A stretch of 64,000 nucleotides of DNA from Vulcanimicrobiota bacterium (GCA_019637395.1 JAHBVR010000020.1:80087-144086), one strand, 5' to 3'. Shown: positions 53,501-62,569, counted from the first letter of the stretch. The notes: generated by a model not told the origin, from the sequence alone. Made by a program: numbers and translations.

Positions 53501-53878
53501 CAGAGGAAGAAGCCCGAGCTGGCGGGGCTGGCGGTGGGAGGTCTGGATACGCTGCTGGCGCTGGAGTTGGAGTTGGTGCGCATGCTGGCCGGTCAGATTC
53601 CTCCCGCCCGCCTGCTACGCGTTTCACGGGGGGCTTTTCCGGTGTTTCAGAGCGCGGCTTTGCGCCTGGGCGGCAAGTTGGAAGAGGCTCTGCAGCTCGC
53701 CCGCAAATACGACTTTCCGTTGGAGGAAGGTCTGGCCCTGGCGGCTCTGTCGCGCAAGCGCGGCCAGCCCGAGTTATTGCAAATGGCGCGGGCCGCCCTG
53801 GAGCGCAGCCAGTTGCCTTCCCCGCTGGTCGAGAAAATGCTGACCCGCAGCGTGCTAGAGGGCCACCTTAGCAGCTAG
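50543..53878 (+). CDS. Ser/Thr kinase with AAA-type ATPase and helical repeats
   Basis: About 1111 residues. The Hanks-type kinase (about 10-270) is complete: glycine loop LGVGGMASVY, VACKVM lysine, VIHRDLKPENIHV, FLDFGLA and YMAPEQ. An ATPase domain follows (about 310-610), with Walker A GAPGSGKSRW and Walker B LMILLDDLEEL, like the AAA_16/NACHT-like modules of large bacterial signalling kinases. The rest is helical repeats, probably TPR-like. I choose the GTG at 50543 (AGGAAC upstream); a TTG at 50495 also starts the frame. It converges on the MBL gene with a 24-base overlap. Confidence 0.88.
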   Translation: MSAPPPEKIGDYPVERLLGVGGMASVYQVRDPVSGQSVACKVMSEDLREEVDRLRFEREFRLATRFDHPNLIKVFEMGYWGKRPYYTMELLSGQDLRAYMQDLSMRMEWEEWLGVLGLVGGQMLAGLEYIHHKQVIHRDLKPENIHVDRQGRVRFLDFGLARDVGGESRFTKTGMIVGTPAYMAPEQLGVGEVDARTDLFAVGVILYELMSGCLPHPGPDMRTIIFHLISQPPEPLVTYAGIPASLSRLVMSLLSSQACERPAGCQQALAEWLEIFPSLQLTRSQGNRELFKPAFQGQPAALAAAEQLLERRRGLLVARGAPGSGKSRWLEEVGRLGVLAYWEVAQARCAATKGQPFGPWSDILRGAFEGGLPAEMEPHRSTLANLLPELGEAVHLEEAGKLRLFRCVYQALSRRNPGLMILLDDLEELDQGSRELLAYLLRAELPGLVVAATCSTPYDRFPQVELEPLNGTQVLAVCESMLGERVANSTGEALFVASGGNPLLLSEIIKGAFVGGGLGEGCVLPNNLSQALERRLHTVGPKLVPMLSWLAAWQGRAEFSQLSDYFFGATGLSQEELIDQLEALVRHQLVVREGKGYFLLPQVARVVLQALTPEARRELHQHMAVALQKSSFHERIGYHWLAAGQAEKARAPILAAAQAQSGLYNYGRALELYQMVEQLPGPPVANLGRLKAEALLGWHQPEPAYELFKSLNEAEPSLDLLLKMGECQWYQGHFQRSYQLLAEGVKLPSESAWIRLGFWWDWMRLRSGLSGGFPGGGKLPRWLRRALFWMRPRGWQVDYYFLRMWERPAGAREIAAHEALLQGLAYLVGPLWNFGKARAHLLKAGERASALAPSAFQAELLSDIGFYASVTGAGEGLELLKLARGRSEQFGAVLPLLESTARLTQLNRLAGRLGQAQTWCGELLQLVRHAQDPIELLKYHTQQSILYSFCHEPARAQEHLAQLANRSDIPRTKRDESLARGYLELFQRKKPELAGLAVGGLDTLLALELELVRMLAGQIPPARLLRVSRGAFPVFQSAALRLGGKLEEALQLARKYDFPLEEGLALAALSRKRGQPELLQMARAALERSQLPSPLVEKMLTRSVLEGHLSS

Positions 53879-55333
53879 AGGAGCGGCCGGGCGGAGCACG
53901 ATCTTGGGAATGCGCACCGAGGGGATGCAGACCGTGTCGCTGGACAGGCCGGCGATGGGAAAACCGGCTTCGCGCCAGGCTTTCCAACTGCCGGGGATGT
54001 TGTTGACGTTCTTGAAGCCTTGCTGGCGCAGCAAGCTGGTGGCCAGGCTGGCGCGGTAGCCCTGGCCGCAGTAGACGGCCGTGGCTTTCTCCGGATTCAG
54101 CTTGGGGATTTGCTCCAACAAGCGGGCCAGCGGGATGTGCACGGCTCCGGGGATGTAGCCCTTCTCATGCTCGGCGGAAGAGCGCACGTCGACCAGTTGC
54201 AGGTTGTTGCCGGCCTCGCGCAGTTGCTGCACCGAACGTTGCGGGATTTGCTGGAGGGCGTAACCGGCGTTGCTCCAGGCCGACATGCCGCCCTCCAGGT
54301 AACCGGCGAAGTTGGTGAAGCCAGTGCGGCGCAGATAGCGCACCACGTTCTCCTTTTCGTGTTCATCCACAATCAGCAGGATGCGCTTGTCCGGGTCGAT
54401 AAACCAGCCGCCCCACAGGCTCATCACCGGAGCGGCCGCCAGATTGAGTGCACCGGCGATGTGGCCGGCACCGAAAGCAAACATCTCTCTCGTATCGATG
54501 AGAACCGTATTCTCCTCGTCAATGGCCTGCTGAAAGCCGGCCGGGCTGAGCGGGTGCAGTTCCAGCGGATGGCCGATCACGGCCGGCCCCTCCGAATTGA
54601 TCCTGTGCATTTTCTGAAAATAGGGGGGCAGCGGGGGAGCGGCAGCCTGCGCAAAGTTGCAAAAATCCGCCTTTTCTTGCGGTTGCAGGTAGGGGTTATG
54701 GATGCGTTCGTAGCCCAGCGTGGTGACCGGGCGCTGGCCGATGTCCAGGCCGCAGGGAGACCCCTGGCTATGACCGGGATAGATCAGCATCCCATCGGGA
54801 AGGGACAGGTAAAAGTCCTGAATGGTCTGGTAGAGTTTTTCCGCCAACAGAGGAGCTTGCTCGGAGCCGAGCAGATCGACACGCCCGGCCGACTGCAGCA
54901 ACAACGAATCCCCCGTACAGACTCCCCAGGGAGAATGGGGGTTTCTTTTCTCGGAAAGAAGGTAGGCCATGTGCTCCGGAGTGGGTCCGGGGGTATGGCG
55001 GGCGGTGATGACCAGGTCGCCGAAGGCAAAACGGTCGCCGTCGTGGACCGGCAGATGGGGGAACTTGTAGTCGGAAACCCCCTCCCAACTGAGACAAATC
55101 TTGGCGTTGGGTAGATGGGACTGCAGTTCGCGCGAGCCGCTGACCATGTCGGACGGGATGTGGGTCTCGAAGATATGGGTGATAGCCACGCGCCGGGACT
55201 GAGCCAGGGTGAGATAGCGATCCACGTCCACGGCCGGGTCGATCAGCGCCGCCGTGCCCGCAGAAGAATCACCGATAAGATAAGCAACCTGCCCCAGGCC
55301 TTCGGTCGCAATGGCTTCAAAGACAAGCCCCAT
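53855..55333 (-). CDS. MBL-fold protein with two rhodanese domains, degenerate metal site
   Basis: 492 residues with the layout of persulfide-dioxygenase-like MBL fused to rhodaneses. The usual HxHxDH motif is here ETHIPSDMVSG, with one His, the Asp and no further ligands, and the TPGHT motif is TPGPT. YPGHSQGSPCG and TGDSLL keep their residues. The MBL domain is therefore probably inactive or has altered metal use. The first rhodanese (about 285-370) has no active cysteine. The second (about 380-460) keeps Cys in AVYCGQGYRAS and should be active in sulfur transfer. GGAGG precedes the ATG. Confidence 0.82.
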   Translation of the reverse strand: MGLVFEAIATEGLGQVAYLIGDSSAGTAALIDPAVDVDRYLTLAQSRRVAITHIFETHIPSDMVSGSRELQSHLPNAKICLSWEGVSDYKFPHLPVHDGDRFAFGDLVITARHTPGPTPEHMAYLLSEKRNPHSPWGVCTGDSLLLQSAGRVDLLGSEQAPLLAEKLYQTIQDFYLSLPDGMLIYPGHSQGSPCGLDIGQRPVTTLGYERIHNPYLQPQEKADFCNFAQAAAPPLPPYFQKMHRINSEGPAVIGHPLELHPLSPAGFQQAIDEENTVLIDTREMFAFGAGHIAGALNLAAAPVMSLWGGWFIDPDKRILLIVDEHEKENVVRYLRRTGFTNFAGYLEGGMSAWSNAGYALQQIPQRSVQQLREAGNNLQLVDVRSSAEHEKGYIPGAVHIPLARLLEQIPKLNPEKATAVYCGQGYRASLATSLLRQQGFKNVNNIPGSWKAWREAGFPIAGLSSDTVCIPSVRIPKIVLRPAAPLAAKVAL

Positions 55334-55373
55334 TCAACACCTCCGATTTCCCTCTCAGGATAGCCCAATGTAC

Positions 55374-56135
55374 TCAGCCAGCAGAGGTATTCAAGTACTC
55401 CAGCACGGCCTGATTGAAAGCCTGGGGAGTCTGCAGCATACAGGAGTGACCCGTATTCTCGAGGACCTTGAAATGAGAGCCCGGGATGGATTGATAGAGT
55501 TGGCGAGCGTTTGCGGGAGTGGTGAGCAGGTCCTGGTCGGCGGCCAATACCAGAGTTGGCACTTTTATGGCCAGGGGCTGGAAGGTTTTCAAGGCGGCGA
55601 CCTGGGCGGCGATAGCATCGGCTTCCAGCCGATAGGGGTGGGCCTGGAGGGCATCGATGCAGGCCTGCAGATTGCCGGGCTGGTCAAGAAAATCCTGGGT
55701 ATATAGCCAGGGAAAGAGGCTACGCCCGAGCAGAGCCGCCTCGGGGTTGTATTTCAGCAGGCCGGCCCAACTTTCCACGATGGCCATGGTGCGGCCCTGA
55801 AAGCGCTGCTGGGTGCAGGCCAGGATCAGTTTGCCGATTCTTTCGGGATGGTGGGCGGCCAGATGTTGGGCGATGGCGCCCCCCATGGAATGGCCCAGAA
55901 TGTGCACTTTTTCTTCGGGCAGGAATTCCAAGATGTCTTGCGCCATTTGCTCGATGGTGTAGGGCCCGGGTGGTTTGGGACTGCGCCCCACGCCGCGGTT
56001 ATCGCAGAGGAGCAGGCGGTGGTGCTGGTTGAGGGGTTCTACTTGAAAAGTGTAGGAAACGGCGTCGGAGGCCAGGCCGGCGATGAGCAGCAACGGAGTT
56101 CCGGGACCGGGGTGGTCTTCGTGGTAGATCTTCAT
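55374..56135 (-). CDS. Alpha/beta hydrolase
   Basis: 253 residues with the serine-hydrolase triad: nucleophile in LGHSMGG (about 95), Asp in LAADQDLLTT and His in NTGHSCML. The oxyanion region LLLIAGLASD is typical of the family (esterase, lipase or lactonase). The substrate is not predicted. The ATG overlaps the stop of the flavin-dependent enzyme gene (ATGA), so the two are an operon with the hybrid kinase. Confidence 0.88.
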   Translation of the reverse strand: MKIYHEDHPGPGTPLLLIAGLASDAVSYTFQVEPLNQHHRLLLCDNRGVGRSPKPPGPYTIEQMAQDILEFLPEEKVHILGHSMGGAIAQHLAAHHPERIGKLILACTQQRFQGRTMAIVESWAGLLKYNPEAALLGRSLFPWLYTQDFLDQPGNLQACIDALQAHPYRLEADAIAAQVAALKTFQPLAIKVPTLVLAADQDLLTTPANARQLYQSIPGSHFKVLENTGHSCMLQTPQAFNQAVLEYLNTSAG

Positions 56136-56959
56136 AAGACGATTTCGGCCAGGCGATCGATTTGCTCAAGCCGGGCGCTTTGCACCCAGAGACAGAGTTC
56201 GTCGGAACCCGCTGCCCGGTGTTCGTCCACGACTCTTTTGATGTCTTCGGGGGTTTCCAGCACGTTGCGGCGGGCATCCTGAATGGCCTGAGCTCCGCCT
56301 ACCTGAAAGTAGCGCCCGATGTTCCTGTCGATGGCCTGAGAGTCACCCAGGGCGAAATACCGCGAGGTCATGAAACGGGGGGCGGGACGCTGGGCCTTGC
56401 GAGCGTATTCGTTGACTTTGTCGCGGTATTTTAGAATTTCCGGCGTGTCGAAGGGGCCGGCCATGTAGGCGTCGGCCAGGCGACCCGCGCGCTCCAGGGC
56501 GGATTCGGCGGCGCCGCCCAGCATCAGTTCCGGAGGTGGGGCGGTGGGGCCGATTTCACGCTCCTGCCAGATTTTGTGCATGCGCTGGATCTGCTTTTCC
56601 AGGGTCTGGCCGCGCCTGGACCAATCGGCTCCGACGACGGTAAAATCATCCTCGCGCCAGCCCACTCCCAGGCCCAGGGTGAGACGCCCGTTGGAAATGC
56701 CCTGCAGCGAGGCAGCCTGTTTGGCCAGTAACACGGTTTCCCGCGGGGGGGCGATGAGCACGGTGGTGGCCAGGCGAATCTTGCTGGTGACGGCGGCGCA
56801 GGCGGCCAGCACGATCAGTTCTTCATAGCTGTCGTAGACGGTGCGCCCGATGGTGCCGAGACTGGCGAAACCAGCGGCCTCGGCCCTTTGGGCCCAGGGA
56901 ACGAAAAGGGAGGCGGGAGTGCCGGGCAGGGCGGTGGGCAGGCCGATGGAGATTTTCAT
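56132..56959 (-). CDS. LLM-class flavin-dependent oxidoreductase
   Basis: 275 residues of the luciferase-like monooxygenase fold, either FMN- or F420-dependent. Typical stretches are [33 protein letters not shown] and [16 protein letters not shown]. Such enzymes oxidise or reduce aldehydes, nitro or alkane-type substrates. It overlaps the kinase stop and the hydrolase start by four bases each. The chemistry of the substrate is not decided by the sequence. Confidence 0.85.
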   Translation of the reverse strand: MKISIGLPTALPGTPASLFVPWAQRAEAAGFASLGTIGRTVYDSYEELIVLAACAAVTSKIRLATTVLIAPPRETVLLAKQAASLQGISNGRLTLGLGVGWREDDFTVVGADWSRRGQTLEKQIQRMHKIWQEREIGPTAPPPELMLGGAAESALERAGRLADAYMAGPFDTPEILKYRDKVNEYARKAQRPAPRFMTSRYFALGDSQAIDRNIGRYFQVGGAQAIQDARRNVLETPEDIKRVVDEHRAAGSDELCLWVQSARLEQIDRLAEIVL

Positions 56960-59079
56960 GCGCTGGTCTTGGGGGCGGCCTTCCGTTGATCCTGCAGAGC
57001 GCGCAGGGCTGGGGAAAGCAGCTCAAGCAGAACCTCGGCCCGGATCGGTTTGGCCACGAAGTGATCCATGCCGGCCTCTTCGCAGCGGCGGCGCTCTTCG
57101 GTGGTGACGCCGGCGGTAGCCGCGATGATGAGCAAGTCGGGATGGCTCCGTCGGATCTGGCGGGTGGCCTGGTAGCCGTCCATGACGGGCATCTGGCAGT
57201 CCATGACCACTCCGTGGTAATGAGTGCGGCTGGTGGCCTCGACGGCTTCGGCCCCGTTGGCCACCACATCGCAACTGTAACCCGCCTTTTCCAGGATGCG
57301 CACCACCACTCGCTGGTTGACGGTATTGTCTTCGGCCACCAGGATGCGGATTTTGGAACGATGGCGCTGCTCGGCCAGGGTGGGCACGGCCTTGGTTTGC
57401 GTTTGGCGCAGTCCCTTGACGGTGGCGATGGTTTCTCGAAGGATGCGCTGGCGCACCGGTTTGGTCAGGTAAGCAGCGAAGTCCTGGCTGTTGTGCAGGC
57501 CTCGAGTGGGAATGGAGGTCACCAGGATCAGCGAGACGTGTTTGAGTTGAGGGTGGGACTTGATGCGCTCGGCCAACTGGGCGCCGTCCATGCCGGGCAT
57601 CTGGAAGTCGAGCAGGGCCACTTCAATGTCTGGATGCTCCAATAGAATGGCTTCGGCCAGTTCGGGATGGGAGGTTTCCAAAACTTCGCAACCTTTGAGC
57701 TGCTCGCGGAAAACCTGAAGGTGGGTGAGATTGTCGTCCACCACCAGAATGCGAATGCCGGCGATAGGGCTACCGGGCGGAGGTTCGGCCTCCGAGGCAT
57801 TGTCAAAGCGAGCCGTGAAGGTAAAGGTCGAGCCCCGGCCGGGTTGGGAGTGAAGCTGCAGGCCACCGCCCATGGCTTCGGCCAATCTCCTGGAAATAGC
57901 CAGGCCGAGGCCGGTGCCCCCATAGGTGCGAGTAGTGGAGGAATCGGCCTGCACGAAGGGCTGAAAGAGTTTCTCTTGAGTCTGCGAGGGGATGCCCGGA
58001 CCGGTGTCGCTCACTTGAACTTCGATGGTGTTCGGGTCCTGCAGGCTGACTTTGACGATGACTTCGCCGTGTTCGGTAAATTTGACCGCGTTGCTCAGCA
58101 AATTGAGAAGGATCTGGCGAAAGCGACCGGGGTCGGCCTGGATTTTCCGAGGGAGTTCGGAAGCGCACAGCACGGCCAGTTCCAGGCCTTTTTCCTGGGC
58201 TTTGAAGGCCAGCAGGTCAACCACGTCTTCGACGGCCGCGCGCAGGTCGAAGCTGACGTTTTCCAGTTCGACTTTGTCAGCCTCGAGTTTGGAGAAATCC
58301 AGGATATCGTTGAGGATGGCCAGCAGGGCTTCGCCGGAGCTGCGGATAGCGTGGGCATATTCTTGTTGCTCTTCGCTCAGGTGAGTGGTGAGCAGCAGAC
58401 CGGTCATGCCGATGACGCCGTTCATGGGAGTGCGAATTTCGTGGCTCATGGTGGCCAGGAAGGCGCTTTTGGCGCGGTTGGCCTCTTCCGCCTTCTTAAC
58501 GTTGGCCTCGGCTTCCAGAGTTTTGTCGCGCAGCTCCAGGTTGTCGTTGAGCGCCTTTTGAAACCAGAAGTTCTGTTTCCTGGCCTGGCCGTAGAAGCCC
58601 AGAGCCGAGATGGCGATGACGGCGGCCAGACCGGGAGTGGCTTGGGCCGCCAGGGCGGGCGGCCCGAGCAGACAGAGCATGAAAGGTTTCAAGAGAGGCC
58701 CGTCGGGGGCCAGCGAGAGGCTGCCGCCGGCGGCCACGCCGGCGGTGAGCAGCAGCACGAACATAGGCGTCCAGTCGCGACCGTAAGTGTGCAGGGTAAG
58801 AGCCACGTAGAGGCCCCACACCAGGGCGTTGAGCAGTACTTGAAAACGGAAGAGGCTGCGCCAGGCCGGAGTGGTGCTTTGAATGGTATAAAGGCGCCAG
58901 ACGGCGATGAGCAGCAGCAAGGCCATGGTGGTCAGGCTGGCTCTGGGCAATAGCTGAGCCAGGTCGGTGGTGGCTAAATTGATCGCCATGAGCACAGGAT
59001 AGACCACGATGGCCTGGATGGCTCGCCGCGCCAATTCGCGGTCGGCGACCTGACGCAGCTCCTGCTGACGGGTTGTCAT
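56956..59079 (-). CDS. Hybrid sensor histidine kinase with two receiver domains
   Basis: 707 residues. Six or seven membrane helices (about 20-160) form an MASE-like input, then a short coiled coil. HisKA carries His213 ([16 protein letters not shown]), with HATPase_c next (N-box [16 protein letters not shown]1 DTGPGIP, G2 [11 protein letters not shown]). Receiver 1 ([10 protein letters not shown]) and receiver 2 ([10 protein letters not shown]) each retain the phosphoacceptor Asp. No HPt domain or output is present, so phosphotransfer to another protein is expected. The ATG follows TATAAT by six bases with no ribosome site, so the mRNA is probably leaderless. The two downstream genes overlap by ATGA. 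Confidence 0.92.
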   Translation of the reverse strand: MTTRQQELRQVADRELARRAIQAIVVYPVLMAINLATTDLAQLLPRASLTTMALLLLIAVWRLYTIQSTTPAWRSLFRFQVLLNALVWGLYVALTLHTYGRDWTPMFVLLLTAGVAAGGSLSLAPDGPLLKPFMLCLLGPPALAAQATPGLAAVIAISALGFYGQARKQNFWFQKALNDNLELRDKTLEAEANVKKAEEANRAKSAFLATMSHEIRTPMNGVIGMTGLLLTTHLSEEQQEYAHAIRSSGEALLAILNDILDFSKLEADKVELENVSFDLRAAVEDVVDLLAFKAQEKGLELAVLCASELPRKIQADPGRFRQILLNLLSNAVKFTEHGEVIVKVSLQDPNTIEVQVSDTGPGIPSQTQEKLFQPFVQADSSTTRTYGGTGLGLAISRRLAEAMGGGLQLHSQPGRGSTFTFTARFDNASEAEPPPGSPIAGIRILVVDDNLTHLQVFREQLKGCEVLETSHPELAEAILLEHPDIEVALLDFQMPGMDGAQLAERIKSHPQLKHVSLILVTSIPTRGLHNSQDFAAYLTKPVRQRILRETIATVKGLRQTQTKAVPTLAEQRHRSKIRILVAEDNTVNQRVVVRILEKAGYSCDVVANGAEAVEATSRTHYHGVVMDCQMPVMDGYQATRQIRRSHPDLLIIAATAGVTTEERRRCEEAGMDHFVAKPIRAEVLLELLSPALRALQDQRKAAPKTSA

Positions 59080-59150
59080 GCAGCTATTATACTCTGGTTC
59101 TAGGTATTGATGTACCAGAAAATTTAGATGCTTGATGGTATAACTGTCTT
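59080..59150. promoter_or_regulatory. Divergent promoter pair with leaderless starts
   Basis: Minus: a TATAAT box (59086-59091) lies six bases before the ATG at 59079. Plus: TATAAC (59139-59144) lies six bases before the ATG at 59151. Neither gene has a ribosome site. The symmetric spacing suggests both mRNAs start at or next to the A of the ATG. Confidence 0.65.
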
Positions 59151-59513
59151 ATGCGACGGTTGCGGCTTGCATTCTTGACGGGTGAGTTGCTGGTGAGTCT
59201 GACCGTATTCGTACCGATTATCCTGGTTTTGATCGGCGTCTTTCCTTTTGCTTACGGCATGGACCATAAAGCCGCCGATTTTATCGAAGCCCAGGAAATC
59301 GCCCGCGATGAACTCGAGAAAATGCGCACACTGCCTTTCCAAGACGTGGTATCCGGTTCTTTGAAGGTTACCCGGGGAGGCCTGGAGCTCCAGGTCGAGC
59401 GGTCCGTCACGCTGGTCCCAGGGGGGAATCTGAAGCGCGTGGACCTGGATGTGCGCTGGCGCGGTTCGGAGCATTTCCGTCTGGGCAGTTACTTGTATAA
59501 GTGGGCGCCTTGA
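59151..59513 (+). CDS. Pseudopilin-like protein (GspI/PilV type)
   Basis: 120 residues. The N-terminus is a short basic leader followed by LTGELLVSLTVFVPIILVL, which looks like a type IV prepilin helix with a degenerate cleavage site (G followed by E rather than F, and the +5 Glu not standard). The rest is a small soluble domain with DELEKMRTLPFQ, a stretch often seen in GspI/PilV-type minor pilins. The ATG probably starts a leaderless mRNA. The next gene's TTG overlaps its stop. Confidence 0.65.
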   Translation: MRRLRLAFLTGELLVSLTVFVPIILVLIGVFPFAYGMDHKAADFIEAQEIARDELEKMRTLPFQDVVSGSLKVTRGGLELQVERSVTLVPGGNLKRVDLDVRWRGSEHFRLGSYLYKWAP

Positions 59514-60046
59514 GACGGCGGGGCTTTTCGATCCTGGAGTTGGCTCTGGTGGGTTCGCTGCTGTCCGTGGTGATGTTGTTGCTCTTGCAAGCGCTGACTC
59601 CGTGTTTGCGCATTTGGGTGCTGACCGAGCAAGCCAGCGAAGTGCGCACGCGCGGAGTGTTGGTGCATCAGAGGGTGCTGGCCGAAATGCGCGGGACTTG
59701 CGCCTCTTCGGTGCGCGCGGCCGGCTCAGCCGTGTCCTTTCTGGCGGTAGGTAAGGAGGGGGGTTACAACCCGGTCAACGGGAAACCGATTTACCGCGAG
59801 ATGGTGGCCTACTGGTTGGAGGAGGGCGTGCTTTATCGACGAGCCTCCACCGTGGCCGGCTTGCCGACGGCAACCCCCTTTGCGCTGACGGATGCGGAGT
59901 TGGCTGGCTTTTGTCGCAGCGGCAAGGTGATCTGCCGGGAGGTCTCCGGCTTTGGTTTCGCTTCCGGGGTGTTGAGTTTGGAGACTTCCTCCAGAAAGGC
60001 GCGCAGCCGGCGTGAAGCCCACGTGCATTTCCGCAATGGCACGTAG
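59510..60046 (+). CDS. Pseudopilin (GspJ/PilW-like)
   Basis: About 178 residues. The class III prepilin leader is clear: LRRRGFSILELALVG, cleavable after G before FSILE with Glu at +5. A single helix and a soluble domain follow. The TTG at 59510 overlaps the preceding stop (TTGA); a GTG at 59501 is an alternative. It fits a minor-pilin set with its neighbours. Confidence 0.78.
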   Translation: MRRRGFSILELALVGSLLSVVMLLLLQALTPCLRIWVLTEQASEVRTRGVLVHQRVLAEMRGTCASSVRAAGSAVSFLAVGKEGGYNPVNGKPIYREMVAYWLEEGVLYRRASTVAGLPTATPFALTDAELAGFCRSGKVICREVSGFGFASGVLSLETSSRKARSRREAHVHFRNGT

Positions 60047-61247
60047 AGGCTTTTCGATGCTCAACGCCCTGTTGGTGGTGTCGTTGATGTTCTTCTTCTC
60101 GTTAGCGGTCATGAATCTGGGACTCTTTCACTATCAGGCGGCCCAGCGCCAGTCGCAGAGTCTGCTGGCGCTGGAGGCGGCCCAATCGGGATTGGCAGCC
60201 GTGGTGGGCAAGTTGTCTGCGGACCCCCAGGTGGGAGTGTCTCCGCTGGTGCTGAGCGAGAACTTGCCGGGAGCCCGCTACGAGGTGCGCTTTGGACCGG
60301 ACCATTCTTTAAACAATCTGGCCGGCTTCTTACCGCAGACCGGCTGGCGGGGGCGAGTGGTACCGGCTCACTGTGCGCACATCGTAGCCGAAGGGTTCAG
60401 TCCCGGAGGCGGGCACCGCCTGGTCGAGGCGGTCGTGCACCTGGAGGCGCTGCCTTTTCCCGTGCAGTCGATGGGGGGAGTGACCGGCCACACCATGACG
60501 GTGGCCGGGGCCAGTTCGGCGGAGCTATTCCAGAGCGACGGCGCCAAGCTACCCGGCAGCATCTATGGAGGTAGCGGTGTTTCGCTGGACGGAATCGGCC
60601 TGGTCACGGGAGGAATTCGCACCGCCGGAGCGGCTTCGGTGGCGGCCAGCGTGGTCGTGGCCGGGGAAGTGGAGGAGCACACCGCTCCGCTGGATGTGCC
60701 GGATCTGGATATCTCCACCTTCGACAACGGAGATACCCCCGGCGTGACGGTCAAGCCGGCGGGGACGTACACCGGTATCCTGCCGCTACGCGGTTCGATT
60801 TACATCGAGGGCGACGTCAAGTTTGTGGGGCCGGTGGTGTTGGATTCGGCCATGATTTATGTGGCCAATGGTGGTAATTTGGAAGTCGATGGGCTGCTGA
60901 CCGGCAAGGGAACGCTGTTTGTCACCGGTAAGACGAGGCTTTCATCGGGGGTGATGGTCAACGACGACTCCCAGATCGCTATCTTTTCCCAGCAGGATCT
61001 TGAGGTCACCAACAAAGATTTGCCGCTGGTGAGTGTTTTCCAGGGCGTGCTTTACAGCCACGGTAGCATCAAACTGGGTCCGGCGGTGACGGTTTTGGGG
61101 GCGGTGATTTCCCGTTCGAATCTGGAGTTTTCGGGCTTGAACCAGATTGTGAATATCCCCGAGCACTCGGCTTTCGCCAGTTTCTGGCTGGCGCGCGGGG
61201 CCGGAGGAGCGCCGATGAAGCTGGACTACTGGGCCGAATTGCCTTGA
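60036..61247 (+). CDS. Pilin-like protein with a large beta-helical C-terminus
   Basis: 403 residues. The leader ARRGFSMLNALLVVSLMFF is a prepilin-type signal with Asn replacing Glu at +5. A helix is followed by a soluble head. From residue 150 on the sequence is Gly-rich and repetitive, with short beta strands (SGSIYGGSGVSLDGIGL-like, then PLRGSIYIEGDVKF). Glu-lacking members such as GspK/PilX often cap the fibre tip. The ATG lies inside the end of the preceding gene. Confidence 0.7.
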   Translation: MARRGFSMLNALLVVSLMFFFSLAVMNLGLFHYQAAQRQSQSLLALEAAQSGLAAVVGKLSADPQVGVSPLVLSENLPGARYEVRFGPDHSLNNLAGFLPQTGWRGRVVPAHCAHIVAEGFSPGGGHRLVEAVVHLEALPFPVQSMGGVTGHTMTVAGASSAELFQSDGAKLPGSIYGGSGVSLDGIGLVTGGIRTAGAASVAASVVVAGEVEEHTAPLDVPDLDISTFDNGDTPGVTVKPAGTYTGILPLRGSIYIEGDVKFVGPVVLDSAMIYVANGGNLEVDGLLTGKGTLFVTGKTRLSSGVMVNDDSQIAIFSQQDLEVTNKDLPLVSVFQGVLYSHGSIKLGPAVTVLGAVISRSNLEFSGLNQIVNIPEHSAFASFWLARGAGGAPMKLDYWAELP

Positions 61248-62569
61248 GGCTTTTTTGGGTCTGGCTGTGCTTGAGCTGGTGTGCTTGGGCGGAACCAGTG
61301 GTTCGGGTCGAAGTCGTGCCTCCGGAGGCTGGTTTCTATGTGCGCCACAGCTCCGGCGCAGCCATGCCGGGAGGTCCGGATCCGCGCGCGGTTTTGCCTT
61401 CGGGCAGCGAGTTTATCGCGCACGCTGTGAATGGAGAACGCGGCATCACTCTGGCGGCGCGTCTTCCGGGTTATGAGGACTTCGAGCGGACTTATCCGCT
61501 GGCTCAGGGCAAGGAGTATTGGACTGGCTCGGGCTGGCGAATCGGTGTGGAGCTCCGACCGCTGGGGGCGCTGTCCACTTTCAAGCATAACCTGCGTTTT
61601 CATCCGCTGCCGATTTATGCCGGCATGGCCGGATTGCTGGTGATGGTAGTACTCCCGTTGGTGCGCACGCGGCGTACGGCGGTGGCGTTGCGGCGCGAGA
61701 AAGAGTATCTGCAGGACCGTTACGAGCAAGATCTGGTCGGCCGCGAGGTGGATTCGTATTTTATCGAGTCCAAGCTGGGCGAGGGCTCATATGCCCAGGT
61801 ATTTTTAGCCCGGCATAAGGATTTCGGGGACGTTTTTGCCTTGAAGATTCTGCGCCCGTATTTGGTAGAGGCGGCTTCTTTGCAACGTATTCACCGAGAA
61901 CTGGACATCGGGCGGCGGTTGAAGCATCCCTGCCTGGTCCGTATCGTGGCCTTCGGCATTTTTCACGAGGCGCCTTATCTGGTGATGGACTATGTCTCCG
62001 GGGAGACGCTGGCGGCGGTGCTGGAGCGGGGACCTTTGGAAGTTGCGCGCGCGGTGGAATTGTTGGCCTTGATGTGCGAGGGAGTGGAATATGCGCACGC
62101 CGAGGGAGTGATGCACCGCGATTTGAAGCCGGATAATATCATGTTGACTGCCTCCGGCTTGAAGGTGCTGGACTTTGGAGTGGCGCGGCCTTCCGGTGAT
62201 TGGGCCACTTTGACGGGCACCGGCCAGGCCATTGGCACGCCGGCCTATATGGCGCCCGAACAATTGCTGGGAAATCCGTGCTTTGCCTCGGACGTATATG
62301 CGCTGGGCGTGATTTTGTTCATGATGATCCGCGGCGTGCTGCCGTTTGGCGGAGGTGATGTGGTGGCGGCCCATTTGAGCTCACCGGCCCCACCGCTGGA
62401 TTCGGGTCTTTTGTGGCTGGATGAGTTGTGCGCTTCGATGCTGGAGAAGTCGGTGAGTCGCCGGATTCCTTCGGTTCGTTCAGTGCTTCAATCTTTGCGG
62501 GCCAACCATTTGACGGTGAGGGCCAGCAGGGAGACGACGACGATGACTTCACAGCAGAGAAATCCGTAG
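61244..62569 (+). CDS. Transmembrane Ser/Thr protein kinase with extracytoplasmic N-terminus
   Basis: 441 residues. A signal peptide (MRLFWVWLCLSWCAWA) is followed by a small beta domain (about 18-115, faintly PEGA-like: VEVVPPEAGFYV and LPGYEDFERTYPL), one membrane helix (about 124-142) and a cytoplasmic Hanks-type kinase (about 165-430: GEGSYAQVF, ALKIL, VMHRDLKPDNIML, LDFGVAR, YMAPEQ). The TTG start overlaps the pilin-like stop (TTGA), so it belongs to the pseudopilin operon. It may sense the assembly of the fibre or an envelope signal. Confidence 0.88.
   Translation: MRLFWVWLCLSWCAWAEPVVRVEVVPPEAGFYVRHSSGAAMPGGPDPRAVLPSGSEFIAHAVNGERGITLAARLPGYEDFERTYPLAQGKEYWTGSGWRIGVELRPLGALSTFKHNLRFHPLPIYAGMAGLLVMVVLPLVRTRRTAVALRREKEYLQDRYEQDLVGREVDSYFIESKLGEGSYAQVFLARHKDFGDVFALKILRPYLVEAASLQRIHRELDIGRRLKHPCLVRIVAFGIFHEAPYLVMDYVSGETLAAVLERGPLEVARAVELLALMCEGVEYAHAEGVMHRDLKPDNIMLTASGLKVLDFGVARPSGDWATLTGTGQAIGTPAYMAPEQLLGNPCFASDVYALGVILFMMIRGVLPFGGGDVVAAHLSSPAPPLDSGLLWLDELCASMLEKSVSRRIPSVRSVLQSLRANHLTVRASRETTTMTSQQRNP

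Noticed and set aside
57667..58953. Plus-strand open frame of 428 residues
   Set aside because: Antisense to the hybrid kinase with intact H, N, G and receiver motifs.
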